From the NCBI GenBank assembly GCA_016202695.1, contig JACQOE010000076.1:1-51819 (forward strand): a DNA stretch of 51,819 bases. The letters run 5' to 3'. A program made the translations under genes and the position numbers. The stretch's first letter is position 1; each line of letters opens with the position of its first letter. Shown here one piece after another: positions 33,649-42,014 of this stretch. The notes beneath the pieces were generated by a model. The model saw only the letters and a list, made by a program, of their open reading frames with translations, was not told the DNA's origin and did not search any database. The DNA comes from Pseudomonadota bacterium (GTDB lineage: Bacteria > Pseudomonadota > Alphaproteobacteria > JACQOE01).

Positions 33649-35016
33649 ATGACTTTGAGCACGGCGAACCGCCCGTTCCTGCGCTTCTTCGTCCTGGTCC
33701 TCGCGCTGCTGGCGGCGGTGCGCGCGCCGGCCTTGGCCCAGGGCGGCGCGATATCCCTCGTCCGCGATTCCGAAATCGAGAACACGCTCAAGGCCATCGG
33801 CGCACCCATCTTCCGCGCCGCCGGCATCGAGCCGGAATCCGTGAAATTGATGATCGTTAACGACAACGAGCTCAACGCCTTCGTGACCGGCGGCAACCAG
33901 TTGTTTATACACACCGGTCTGATCGTGCAATCGAAGTCGCCGGAGGAACTGGCCGGAGTCATCGCCCACGAGACCGGCCACATGGCCGGCCACCATGTGC
34001 TGAGAATGCCGGACGCCATGCGCGCGGCCACCATCCAGTCGGTCATGGCGATGGTGGCAGGGGGGCTGGCGGGCGCCGTCGCCGGCCGGGGCGACGTCGG
34101 CGTGGCGATCGCCCAGGGCGGCATGGAGATGGCCCGCCGCCAGCTCCTCGCCCACACCCGGTCCGAGGAGAACGCGGCCGACCAGGCGGCGGTGACCTAT
34201 CTCGATCGGGTGGGCCTGTCCGCCCGGGGCTACCTCAACCTGCTCGAGGCGCTCAAGGACAAGGAGATCCTGGTCGCCTCGCGCCAGGACCCCTACGCGC
34301 TCACCCACCCGCTGACCAGCGAGCGCGTCTCGTTCGTGCGCGGCCATGTCGAGCGCTCGACCGAGCGCGGGACCCTGCCGCCGAGCATGAATGCGGCCCT
34401 CGACCGCCTCCGCGCCAAGATCTACGGCTTCCTGCAGCCGGCCGGGTTGACGCTCCGCGTCTACAAGGAGACGGATTCGAGCGTTCCCTCGCGTTATGCG
34501 CGCGCGATCGTGCACTTCCGCCAGGGGCGGCTCGATCTCGCGCTGCCGCTCATCGACGGCCTGCTCGTGGAGGAGCCCGGCGATCCCTACTTCAACGAAC
34601 TCAAGGGCCAGATGCTGTTCCAGAACCACCGGGTGCGCGAGGCCATCGGCCCCTACGAGCGGGCGGTGGAGCTCCTGCCCGACGACGCCCTGCTGCGCGT
34701 CAGCCTCGCTCAGGCCCAGCTCGAGGCCAACGACCCGGCGCTGATCGAGCCGGCGATCGGCCATCTCAACCGCGCCCTCGCGCTCGACGCCAGGAACCCC
34801 TTCACCTGGCGGCAGCTCGCGATCGGCCACGGCCGCCGGGGCGAGATGGGCGAGAGCTCCCTCGCCCTCGCCGAGGAGGCCCTGCTGGTCGGACGGAACG
34901 CCGATGCGGTCAGCCTCGCCGAGCGCGCCAAGCGGCTCTTGCCCAAGGGGACGCCGGCATGGCTGAGGGCCGAGGACCTGTCGAAGCTGGCGACGGCCAA
35001 TCGCAAGCAGCGCTGA
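33649..35016 (+). CDS. M48-family metalloprotease with TPR repeats (BepA-like)
   Basis: About 455 residues. A signal peptide (residues 1-30, ending APALA) leads to an M48 zinc protease domain with HETGH (107-111) and the third-ligand helix SEENAAD (172-178). The second half has tetratricopeptide repeats (YARAIVHFRQGRLDLALPLI and following). This is the layout of BepA/YfgC, a periplasmic protease and chaperone that checks outer-membrane protein assembly. In-frame GTG codons at 33640 and 33643 are alternative starts. It is divergent from the lipoprotein gene with about 35 bp between starts. Confidence 0.9.
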   Translation: MTLSTANRPFLRFFVLVLALLAAVRAPALAQGGAISLVRDSEIENTLKAIGAPIFRAAGIEPESVKLMIVNDNELNAFVTGGNQLFIHTGLIVQSKSPEELAGVIAHETGHMAGHHVLRMPDAMRAATIQSVMAMVAGGLAGAVAGRGDVGVAIAQGGMEMARRQLLAHTRSEENAADQAAVTYLDRVGLSARGYLNLLEALKDKEILVASRQDPYALTHPLTSERVSFVRGHVERSTERGTLPPSMNAALDRLRAKIYGFLQPAGLTLRVYKETDSSVPSRYARAIVHFRQGRLDLALPLIDGLLVEEPGDPYFNELKGQMLFQNHRVREAIGPYERAVELLPDDALLRVSLAQAQLEANDPALIEPAIGHLNRALALDARNPFTWRQLAIGHGRRGEMGESSLALAEEALLVGRNADAVSLAERAKRLLPKGTPAWLRAEDLSKLATANRKQR

Positions 35017-35816
35017 TCGGCCGCTGGCCTTCCTCCACCCCCCGACTTTCCTTCGCCCGCCGAAGCGGGCTTGGCAAAGCCGGGCCGGGCGCGCGCCCGG
35101 CCCGGCGACACGCGTCGCGGGCTCTTGCCGCCCTGGTCGCGGCCTTCGCCGCCGCGGCCTGCGCCGCACCGCCGGTCGCCGGCCCCGGCCCGGGGGGGCT
35201 GATCGAGGTGCTCGGCCCCGCCCCCGAGTTTCCGCTCGCCGCGCCGCCGCCCGAATGGCTCAGGATCGGCTACGACCGCGCCGAGGACGCCGGCCTTGCG
35301 CTCGCCCGCGCCGACGGCGTGCTCGCGCTTCGGGTGCTCCGCCCCGGACCCGCGGCCGCGCTCGTCAAGCGCGTTTCGGCGCCGCTCCTGGCGATGCCCT
35401 ACCTGAGCTGGGGGTGGCGGATCGAGACCGCCGCCGACCTCGCCGGCGAGCGGCCGCTTGAGATCGTCGTCGGATTCGAGGGGGGCGGGCGGGGCGAGCC
35501 GGCGGCGCCGCCCGCGGAGTGGGCGGCGCTCGGCCTGCCGGGCGTGGAGCGCCTGCTCCGGCTCGTCTGGGAGGAGCGCGGCGAGGAGGCGGGCGCCGCC
35601 CGGCGCCTGGGCGGGCACGGGCGCTACGCGGTCCGCGGCGGGCGGGCGGCGGAGCGCCGCTGGATGCTGGAGACCGTGGACCTCGCCGCCCTGTACCGAC
35701 GCCTCTGGCCGGAGGACGACGTCGGTGCGGCGCGGGTGGCGCTGATCGGAGTCCTCGCCGCACCCTCCGCCCGGCCGGCGATCGGCCACGTGGCCGAGAT
35801 CCGGCTCTCGCGTTAG
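34959..35816 (+). CDS. DUF3047-domain protein, probable lipoprotein
   Basis: Up to 285 residues. The C-terminal 190 residues match the DUF3047 pattern: PYLSWGWRIE, PLEIVVGFEGG, LRLVWEE and a final LIGVLA-HVAEIRLSR. A hydrophobic segment ending in AAAAC (RALAALVAAFAAAAC) looks like a lipobox, but about 50 residues precede it if the only ATG (34959) is used; that ATG lies inside the M48 gene, overlapping its end by 58 bp. The true start may be a later non-ATG codon. Function is unknown. Confidence 0.65.
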   Translation: MAEGRGPVEAGDGQSQAALIGRWPSSTPRLSFARRSGLGKAGPGARPARRHASRALAALVAAFAAAACAAPPVAGPGPGGLIEVLGPAPEFPLAAPPPEWLRIGYDRAEDAGLALARADGVLALRVLRPGPAAALVKRVSAPLLAMPYLSWGWRIETAADLAGERPLEIVVGFEGGGRGEPAAPPAEWAALGLPGVERLLRLVWEERGEEAGAARRLGGHGRYAVRGGRAAERRWMLETVDLAALYRRLWPEDDVGAARVALIGVLAAPSARPAIGHVAEIRLSR

Positions 35817-35989
35817 AGCATGATCTTCCCGCGGCCGCCGAGCCCCGGGGCGCGCCCGGAAAGACGAAGGACCGACGCGAGGCGGCCTTGTGCGCGGCCC
35901 CCGGCCCCGGCATGATCCGGCGAGGCGGACGCCGCCCGCGCCGGCGGGAAGGTGTGCGCCCGTCCGCAACCGAGAGCGGGTCCATCGAC

Positions 35990-36766
35990 ATGAGCCTCAA
36001 GCCGATCGCGCGGGGCGCGGCCGCACTCGCCGCCGGAGCGCTCGCCCTCCTTCTCGTCGCCGCCACGCCCGCCCTCGCCCAGGGCAAGAAGCCGGGCCCG
36101 CCGCTCTCCCCCGAGCAGGCGCGCGCGGTGGAGCAGATCCTCCGCGATACGATCGAGCGCGAGCCCGAGATCGTGCTCCGGGCCATCGACCGGATGCGCG
36201 AGAGGCAGGCCCGCGCCGCCGCCGAGCGCACCCGGCAGGCGATCGCCCTCAACCGCGAAGCCCTCTTCAATGACCCCGACGCGCCGGTCGCCGGCAATGC
36301 CAAGGGCGATGTGGTGGTGGTGGAGTTCTTCGACTACCGCTGTCCCTACTGCAAGCAGGTGGCCCCCGAGCTGCTCGCCCTCCTGCGCCAGGACGACCGG
36401 GTCAAGCTGGTCTACAAGGAGATTCCGGTTCTCGGCCCGCAATCGGTGGTCGCGGCGCGGGCCGCGCTCGCCGCCCACCGCCAGGGCAAGTACAAGGCGC
36501 TGCACGACGCGCTGATGGCGATGCGGGGCAATTTCAGCGACGCGGAGATTCTGCAGGCGGCGGCTGAGGCCGGCGTCGATGTCAAACGGCTCAAGGCCGA
36601 CATGGCCCGCCCCGAGATCGAGGCGATGCTCCGACGCAACCTGGAGCTCGCCAACCGCCTCGGCATCGACGGCACCCCCGCGTTCGTGGTCGGCGACCGG
36701 CTGGTACCGGGAGCGATCAACCTCGCCGCGCTCAAGCAACTCGTCGCCGCCGCCCGCGGCGGGTGA
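35990..36766 (+). CDS. DsbA-family thiol:disulfide interchange protein
   Basis: A 258-residue periplasmic protein. The signal peptide ends at ATPALA (residue 30). A charged helical stretch (about 40-92) precedes the thioredoxin fold with CPYC (Cys118, Cys121) in VEFFDYRCPYCKQ, the helical insert, and the cis-proline loop GIDGTPAFVVGD. This is the DsbA/BdbD-like form with an N-terminal helical extension, also seen in copper-related and ScsC-like proteins. It probably makes or isomerises disulfides. The M48 protease and DUF3047 genes are upstream on the same strand. Confidence 0.9.
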   Translation: MSLKPIARGAAALAAGALALLLVAATPALAQGKKPGPPLSPEQARAVEQILRDTIEREPEIVLRAIDRMRERQARAAAERTRQAIALNREALFNDPDAPVAGNAKGDVVVVEFFDYRCPYCKQVAPELLALLRQDDRVKLVYKEIPVLGPQSVVAARAALAAHRQGKYKALHDALMAMRGNFSDAEILQAAAEAGVDVKRLKADMARPEIEAMLRRNLELANRLGIDGTPAFVVGDRLVPGAINLAALKQLVAAARGG

Positions 36767-36844
36767 GGGGAATTCGTTTGACGGACGCCCGGCTCCGCAC
36801 CGGAAATTGCCCCGGGGAGAGCGGGCACGAGGGAGGAGGCGTAG

Positions 36845-38608
36845 ATGCCCGAGCGCGACATCCTCGAGGAGCTCTCGGTGGAGAGCGTGCGCGCGCACGT
36901 CGTCCACATCACCGAGACCATGCCGGGGCGCCTCGCCGGCACCCCGGCCGCCGAGCGCATGGCCGCCTACAGCGCGACGGAGCTGGGGAAGGCCGGGCTG
37001 GAGGCCGAGGTGCGCGCGATCCCCGGCCTGGTGAGCTTCCCCGAGCCGGGGGCGCTCGAGGTGCTGGCGCCGCGGCGGTCCCGGATCGTCGCCAACACGC
37101 TCGGCCACAGCCGGAACACGCCCGCGGGCGGGCTCGACGGCGAGCTGGTCTACGTCGGCTCGGGCGGCTACGACGACTTCGCCGGGAAGGAGGTCAAGGG
37201 CAAGATCGTCCTCTGCGAGCTTTCCTACGTCCCCGGCCGGCACGAGAAGCAGCGGATCGCCGCCGAGAAGGGGGCGATCGGGGCGGTGATGTTGAACTGG
37301 GGCCATCCCGAGAACGCCGCCCTGCCCTTCGGCTCGGTCAAGCCGGCCTGGGGCAACCCCACGGTCGAGAACGTCCGCACCGAGATGGCGGTCCTTCCCT
37401 GCATCGGGATCGCGCGCACCGACGGGCTCCGGCTCAAGGCGCTCCTGGAGAAGGGCCCGGTCCGGGTGCGGATGAGCGCCCGCGCCGAGGACGCCTGGCG
37501 TGAGGTCAAGTTCACCACCGGAGAGCTGGACGCCGAGGGAAACGGCGACTTCGTGCTGGTCGGCGGCCACCAGGACTCCTGGCCCGGCCCGCAGGCGACC
37601 GACAACGCCGCCGGCAACGCGGTGATGCTGGAGCTTGCCCGCGTCTTCGCCAGGCACCGGGCCGAGCTGCGCCGCGGGCTCCTGTTCGGCTTCTGGATCG
37701 GCCACGAGACCGGCACCATGATCTCGTCCTCGTGGTTCGTCGATCACCACTGGGACCGGCTGCGCGAGCACGCGGTCGCCTACCTGCAGATCGACCAGCC
37801 GGCCTGCGTCGGCACCTCGATCTGGCATACCGGCTCGCCGGCCGAGATGCGTCGCTTCCACCAGGGCGTCGAGGCGCGGCTCCTCGGCGCCCTGCCCTAC
37901 GAGTGGCACCGCATCCGCAAGACCGGCGACTCCTCGCTCTTCGGCATCGGCGTGCCGATGATCTACGCCCACACCGGCTTCACCAAGGAGGAGTTGAAGG
38001 CGACCGCCAACGCCACGCTGGGCTGGTGGCACCACTCGCTCGAGAACACCATCGACAAGGTCGACTGGGGGCTGATGGCCCTGCACCTCAGGGTCTATGC
38101 CGGCTATCTCTGGGAGCTGGCGACGGCGCCCATCCTGCCCTACGAGTTCGTCAGCGTCGCCACCCAGTTCGCCGACCGGATCCAGCAGCTCTACCCACAG
38201 GGGCGCTGGATCGGGCTCACCGGCACGATGAGCGCCGCGGCCGCCCTCGAGGACGCCGCCCGGCAACTCGACCAGGTGGCGACGACCTGGGCCCGGCGGT
38301 ACCGCGAGGAGGGGCTCGAGGACGACGAGCCGGCCGAGATCCTGAACGCCTGCCTGAAGCGCCTGAGCCGGCTCCTCATCCCGATCGGCTCGACCGCCAA
38401 GGGAACCTACGGCCAGGACACCTACTCCTACACCCCCCAGGACTCGATGATCCCGCCGCTCTTCCAGGTGCCCCGGCTGGGCAATCTGGCCGAGGGCGAG
38501 GAGCGCTGGCTCCTCGAGGGGCACCTGGTGCGCGAGCGCAACCGGGTGACCGACGCCCTGGTCGACGCCTGCTTCCTGGTCGAGCAGACGCTCGCCCGGC
38601 TCGCCTGA
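36845..38608 (+). CDS. M28-family metallopeptidase with PA domain
   Basis: A 587-residue putative zinc aminopeptidase. A protease-associated domain (about residues 95-205, GELVYVGSGGYDDFAGKEVKGKIVL) lies before the M28 domain, where metal ligands can be read in GGHQDSWPGPQATDNAAGN (His242, Asp253) and GHETGT (Glu288). The helical C-terminus resembles the dimerisation domain of transferrin-receptor-like peptidases. There is no signal peptide, unlike most of this family. The substrate is unknown. The ATG at 36845 follows GAGGAGGCGTAG. Confidence 0.85.
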   Translation: MPERDILEELSVESVRAHVVHITETMPGRLAGTPAAERMAAYSATELGKAGLEAEVRAIPGLVSFPEPGALEVLAPRRSRIVANTLGHSRNTPAGGLDGELVYVGSGGYDDFAGKEVKGKIVLCELSYVPGRHEKQRIAAEKGAIGAVMLNWGHPENAALPFGSVKPAWGNPTVENVRTEMAVLPCIGIARTDGLRLKALLEKGPVRVRMSARAEDAWREVKFTTGELDAEGNGDFVLVGGHQDSWPGPQATDNAAGNAVMLELARVFARHRAELRRGLLFGFWIGHETGTMISSSWFVDHHWDRLREHAVAYLQIDQPACVGTSIWHTGSPAEMRRFHQGVEARLLGALPYEWHRIRKTGDSSLFGIGVPMIYAHTGFTKEELKATANATLGWWHHSLENTIDKVDWGLMALHLRVYAGYLWELATAPILPYEFVSVATQFADRIQQLYPQGRWIGLTGTMSAAAALEDAARQLDQVATTWARRYREEGLEDDEPAEILNACLKRLSRLLIPIGSTAKGTYGQDTYSYTPQDSMIPPLFQVPRLGNLAEGEERWLLEGHLVRERNRVTDALVDACFLVEQTLARLA

Positions 38609-38627
38609 CCCGCCGGCAGGGGACCGC

Positions 38628-38644
38628 GGCCGGGGTTCCCGGCC
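38628..38644. terminator. Hairpin between convergent genes
   Basis: GGCCGGG and CCCGGCC form a perfect 7-bp stem with a 3-nt loop in the 35-bp gap between the M28 gene and the decarboxylase gene. It has no T-tract on either side, so it is only a possible terminator. Confidence 0.35.
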
Positions 38645-39777
38645 TAGATGTAGTGCTCGGTGAGCGGGGGGAAGCCGTTGAAGCCGATCGAGGCGTAGGT
38701 GGAGGTGTAGGCCCCGGCGGCGTGGATGCGCACCCGCTCGCCCGCCGCGAGGTCGAGGGGGAGCCGATAGCCCGCCGTCTCGTAAAGGATGTCGGCGCCG
38801 TCGCAGGTGGGCCCGGCGATCGCCACCGGCCCATCCGCCGCCCCGTCCGGGCGCCCCGCCTCGATGCGGTAGCGGATCGCCTCGCCCGCCGTCTCGGCGA
38901 GGCCGCCGAACTTGCCGACGTCGAGGTAGACCCAGCGCAACTCCTCGCCGTAGCCCTTGCACGAGACCAGCACCACCTCGGTCTCGATCACCCCGGCCGA
39001 GGCGGTGATGCAGCGCCCCGGCTCGATGATGGTCTCGGGAACCCGGTTGCCGAAGTGCCGGGCGAGAGCGCCGTGGATCGCCGCCGCGTATTCGTCGATC
39101 GAGGGCACCGCCTCGCGGTAGTGCACCGGGAAGCCGCCGCCGAGGTTGAGCATCCTGAGCTCGATCCCGGCCTCGTCGAGGGCCGAGAACAGCATCGCCG
39201 TCTTGCCGATGGCGATATCCCACTGACCGGGGTCGCGCTGCTGCGACCCGAGGTGGAAGGAGAGCCCGTAAGGATCGAGGCCGAGGTGGCGGGCGCGCAC
39301 CATCAGGTCGCGAGCCATCTCGACCTCGCAGCCGAACTTGCGCGACAGCGGCCAGTCCGCCCCCTCGTTCGACATCAAAAGCCGGCAGAACACCTTGGCC
39401 CCGGGCGCCGAGCGGGCGAGCTTGTCGAGCTCGGGCAGGCTGTCGAAGGCGAACAGGCGCACGCCGCGGGCGAAGGCGGCGGCGATGTCGCGCTCCTTCT
39501 TGATGGTGTTGCCGAAGGAGATGCGCTCGGGCCCGGCCCCCGCCGCCAGGCAGGCGTCAATCTCGTAGATGCTGGCGGCGTCGAAGCTGGAGCCGAGCGC
39601 GACGAGGAGATCGAGAACCGACGCCGCCGGGTTGGCCTTCACCGCGTAGAAGACGCGGGCGGCCGGCAGCACCTCGCGGAGGATCCGATAGTTCTCCGCG
39701 ACCCGATCGAGGTCGACGACAAGGCAGGGGGTGGGCGGTTTGTGTTCGGCGAGGTACCGTTCGATCTTCGGCGTCAT
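38644..39777 (-). CDS. Ornithine/lysine-type decarboxylase (fold type III)
   Basis: A 377-residue PLP enzyme of the alanine-racemase-like fold that makes putrescine or cadaverine. PLP is bound by Lys47 in FYAVKANP; HLGSQQ and LNLGGGFP form the cofactor site, EPGR binds phosphate, and Cys325 in GPTCDGAD is the catalytic cysteine contributed across the dimer. Length and motifs match bacterial short ornithine/lysine decarboxylases; carboxynorspermidine decarboxylase is less likely. The start at 39777 gives MTPKIERYL, the family N-terminus. Confidence 0.9.
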   Translation of the reverse strand: MTPKIERYLAEHKPPTPCLVVDLDRVAENYRILREVLPAARVFYAVKANPAASVLDLLVALGSSFDAASIYEIDACLAAGAGPERISFGNTIKKERDIAAAFARGVRLFAFDSLPELDKLARSAPGAKVFCRLLMSNEGADWPLSRKFGCEVEMARDLMVRARHLGLDPYGLSFHLGSQQRDPGQWDIAIGKTAMLFSALDEAGIELRMLNLGGGFPVHYREAVPSIDEYAAAIHGALARHFGNRVPETIIEPGRCITASAGVIETEVVLVSCKGYGEELRWVYLDVGKFGGLAETAGEAIRYRIEAGRPDGAADGPVAIAGPTCDGADILYETAGYRLPLDLAAGERVRIHAAGAYTSTYASIGFNGFPPLTEHYI

Positions 39778-39858
39778 CTCGTTCCGTGCTCGACAAGCGA
39801 CCACGCCCGCCGGTCACCGGCGCCGGACGAGGCAAGTTGAACGGGTAATATCTGATTT

Positions 39859-39893
39859 GTCCCCGGGATGAAAGTGAAATCTGATCCCGGGAC
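39859..39893. repeat. Imperfect inverted repeat between thiSG and the decarboxylase gene
   Basis: GTCCCCGGGAT (39859-39869) pairs with ATCCCGGGAC (39884-39893) apart from one extra C, around a loop of about 14 nt. TCTGAT occurs just before each arm, so the unit is part direct, part inverted repeat. It may be a terminator for thiSG or a dispersed element. Confidence 0.45.
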
Positions 39894-39906
39894 GCCCGCG
39901 CCCCGC

Positions 39907-40899
39907 TCAGATCAGTCCGGCGAGCGGCGAGGAGGGGTCGGCGTAGGTCCGCTTCCGCATCCGGCCGGCGAGATAGGCGAGCCGGCCGGCCTCCACGGCA
40001 TGGCGCATGGCCCGCGCCATCCGCACCGGGTCCTTGGCCTCGGCAATCGCCGTGTTCATCAGCACGCCGTCGCAGCCGAGCTCCATCGCCACCGCCGCGT
40101 CCGAGGCGGTGCCCACCCCGGCGTCCACCAGCACCGGCACCTTGGCCTGCTCGACGATGAGGCGGATGTTGACCGGATTCTGGATGCCGAGCCCGGAGCC
40201 GATGGGCGCGGCCAGCGGCATGATCGCGGCGCAGCCCGCCTCCTCGAGTCGCCCGGCGAAGATCGGGTCGTCGGTGCAGTAGACCATGACCCGGAAGCCG
40301 TCCTTGACCAGCGTCTCGGCGGCCCGCAGCGTCTGGATCATGTCGGGATAGAGGGTCTTGGCATCCCCCAGGACCTCGAGCTTGACCAGGTCCCAGCCGC
40401 CCACCTCGCGGGCGAGCCTGAGGGTGCGCACCGCCTCCTCGGCGGTGTAGCAGCCGGCGGTGTTGGGCAGGAAGGTGTAGGTCTTGGGGTCGAGGTAGTC
40501 GACCAGCATCGGCGCCGAGGGGTCCATGAGGTTGACCCGCCGCACCGCCACGGTGACGATCTCGGCGCCCGAGGCGGCGACCGCGCGGGCGGTCTCGGCG
40601 AAGTCCCTGTACTTGCCGGTGCCGACGAGGAGCCGCGAGCGGAAGGTGCGCCCGGCCACCGTCCAGGTGTCCTCGGCCGCCGGGCCGGCGGCGCCCTCGG
40701 CGCCGCCGCCGATGAAGTGGACGATCTCCAGCCGGTCGCCATCGGCCACCTCGACCGCGGCGTAGTTCGAGCGCGGCACGATCTCCAGGTTGCGCTCGAC
40801 CGCGACCTTGCGGGCGTCGAGCCCGAGCGCGCCGATCAGGGCCTCGACCGTGAGCGGGCCGGCGATGTCGCGCGCCTCGCCGTTGATGGTCAGCCGCAT
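39907..40899 (-). CDS. thiSG: Fused sulfur carrier ThiS and thiazole synthase ThiG
   Basis: A 330-residue fusion for the thiazole half of thiamine. Residues 1-66 are ThiS, ending in the diglycine segment HFIGGG; after a short [11 protein letters not shown] linker, residues about 78-330 are ThiG with the Schiff-base lysine Lys173 in [10 protein letters not shown], plus [25 protein letters not shown]. Free ThiS must expose its C-terminal Gly-Gly to become a thiocarboxylate; in the fusion that end is buried in the chain. Cleavage after GG or a different sulfur route is needed. No TPP riboswitch is seen upstream. Confidence 0.92.
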   Translation of the reverse strand: MRLTINGEARDIAGPLTVEALIGALGLDARKVAVERNLEIVPRSNYAAVEVADGDRLEIVHFIGGGAEGAAGPAAEDTWTVAGRTFRSRLLVGTGKYRDFAETARAVAASGAEIVTVAVRRVNLMDPSAPMLVDYLDPKTYTFLPNTAGCYTAEEAVRTLRLAREVGGWDLVKLEVLGDAKTLYPDMIQTLRAAETLVKDGFRVMVYCTDDPIFAGRLEEAGCAAIMPLAAPIGSGLGIQNPVNIRLIVEQAKVPVLVDAGVGTASDAAVAMELGCDGVLMNTAIAEAKDPVRMARAMRHAVEAGRLAYLAGRMRKRTYADPSSPLAGLI

Positions 40900-40937
40900 G
40901 CGGGCAGAGTCCGTTTCCGGGCCAGGATCACGGAAAA

Positions 40938-40966
40938 AGTATGGGGCCCGCGGCCCCGGCTTTCAA
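40938..40966 (-). promoter_or_regulatory. Likely thiSG promoter
   Basis: On the minus strand TTGAAA (40961-40966) and CATACT (40938-40943) are 17 bp apart, about 38 bp before the thiSG start. The leader is too short for a TPP riboswitch. Confidence 0.5.
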
Positions 40967-40997
40967 CCGCGTCGCCCCACGCCCCGCCGACGGGCCG

Positions 40998-41025
40998 TTG
41001 CGCGGACGGGCGCCCGTGTTATAAC
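40998..41025 (+). promoter_or_regulatory. Likely promoter of the aroQ-accB-accC-aat operon
   Basis: TTGCGC (40998-41003) and TATAAC (41020-41025) are 16 bp apart, about 60 bp before the GTG start of aroQ. The -10 box matches consensus at five of six positions. Confidence 0.5.
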
Positions 41026-41085
41026 CGCCTCTGGCCGGCACGGCGAGACGCCCGGCCGCGGCAAGCTGCGAGCGGACGACCCCTG

Positions 41086-41541
41086 GTGAACCCGAGCGTC
41101 CTCATCCTCAATGGCCCCAACCTCAACCTGCTCGGGGCGCGCGAACCCGCCCTCTACGGCACCGGAACCCTGGCTGAGATCGAGGCCGCCTGCCGAGCCC
41201 ATGCCCGCGGCCTCGGCCTCGAGGTCGACTTCCGCCAGAGCAACCACGAGGGCGAGCTGGTGACCTGGGTGCAGGAGGCGCGCGGCCGCCACGCGGGGCT
41301 GATCGTCAACGCCGGCGCGCTCACCCACACCTCGGTCGCGCTCCTCGATTCCCTGCGCGCGGTGGAACTCCCGGTCATCGAGGTTCATCTCTCCAACATC
41401 CATCGGCGCGAGCCCTATCGGCGGCACTCCTACATCGCCGAGGCGGCGCTCGGCATGATCTGCGGCCTCGGGGCCAGGGGCTATCTGCTCGCCCTCGATG
41501 CGCTCGCCGAGATCGTCCGGCGCCCAGGCCCGGGGCCATGA
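41086..41541 (+). CDS. aroQ: Type II 3-dehydroquinate dehydratase
   Basis: A 151-residue enzyme of the shikimate pathway. It begins with the family start [21 protein letters not shown], whose tyrosine is catalytic. [27 protein letters not shown] and the histidine in [20 protein letters not shown] complete the active site. The GTG at 41086 fits the family start. The stop overlaps accB by 4 bp (ATGA); aroQ-accB-accC is a conserved operon. Confidence 0.95.
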   Translation: MNPSVLILNGPNLNLLGAREPALYGTGTLAEIEAACRAHARGLGLEVDFRQSNHEGELVTWVQEARGRHAGLIVNAGALTHTSVALLDSLRAVELPVIEVHLSNIHRREPYRRHSYIAEAALGMICGLGARGYLLALDALAEIVRRPGPGP

Positions 41542-41984
41542 CCGCCATCAAGATCGACCGCGACCTCGTGCGCGAGCTCGCCGCCCTCCTCCAGGAGACC
41601 GGCCTGAGCGAGCTCGAGTACGCCCAGGGCGACGTGCGCATCCGGGTCGCCCGCGCCGGCCCGGCCATGGTGGCGCCGGAGGCGCCGGCGGTCGCCCCGG
41701 GGCGGGGCGGGGCCGAGCCCCGCCCCGAGCCCGCGACCGAGGCCGCGCATCCGGGGGCGATCACCTCGCCGATGGTCGGGGTCGCCTACGTCCGGCCCGA
41801 GCCGGGGGCCGAGACCTTCGTCAAGGTCGGCGACCGGGTGGTCGAGGGCCAGACCGTGCTTCTGATCGAGGCGATGAAGACCTTCAACCCGATCCGCGCG
41901 CCGCGCGCCGGCACCGTCGCCCGCGTCCTGGTTTCCGACGGCGCGCCGGTCGAGTACGGCGAGGTCCTGATGATCCTCGAGTGA
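41538..41984 (+). CDS. accB: Biotin carboxyl carrier protein of acetyl-CoA carboxylase
   Basis: A 148-residue carrier. The N-terminal helix region (residues 1-40) is joined by an alanine/proline linker to the biotinyl domain (about 72-148). Biotin is attached to Lys114 in the EAMKTFNPI motif. It carries CO2 from AccC to the transferase for fatty-acid synthesis. It is coupled to aroQ at its start and followed by accC after 30 bp. Confidence 0.95.
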   Translation: MTAIKIDRDLVRELAALLQETGLSELEYAQGDVRIRVARAGPAMVAPEAPAVAPGRGGAEPRPEPATEAAHPGAITSPMVGVAYVRPEPGAETFVKVGDRVVEGQTVLLIEAMKTFNPIRAPRAGTVARVLVSDGAPVEYGEVLMILE

Positions 41985-42014
41985 GGCTGGCGGCGAGCCA
42001 CGCACGGAGCGTCG

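Noticed and set aside
35813..39223. Very long antisense frame over the DsbA, M28 and decarboxylase region
   Set aside because: It is low-complexity (R, G, E, A-rich) and opposite real genes with clear motifs; open antisense frames are expected at this G+C level.
40900..41085. TPP riboswitch before thiSG
   Set aside because: The promoter lies about 38 bp from the start and the conserved CTGAGA and CCTGATCTGG elements are absent.
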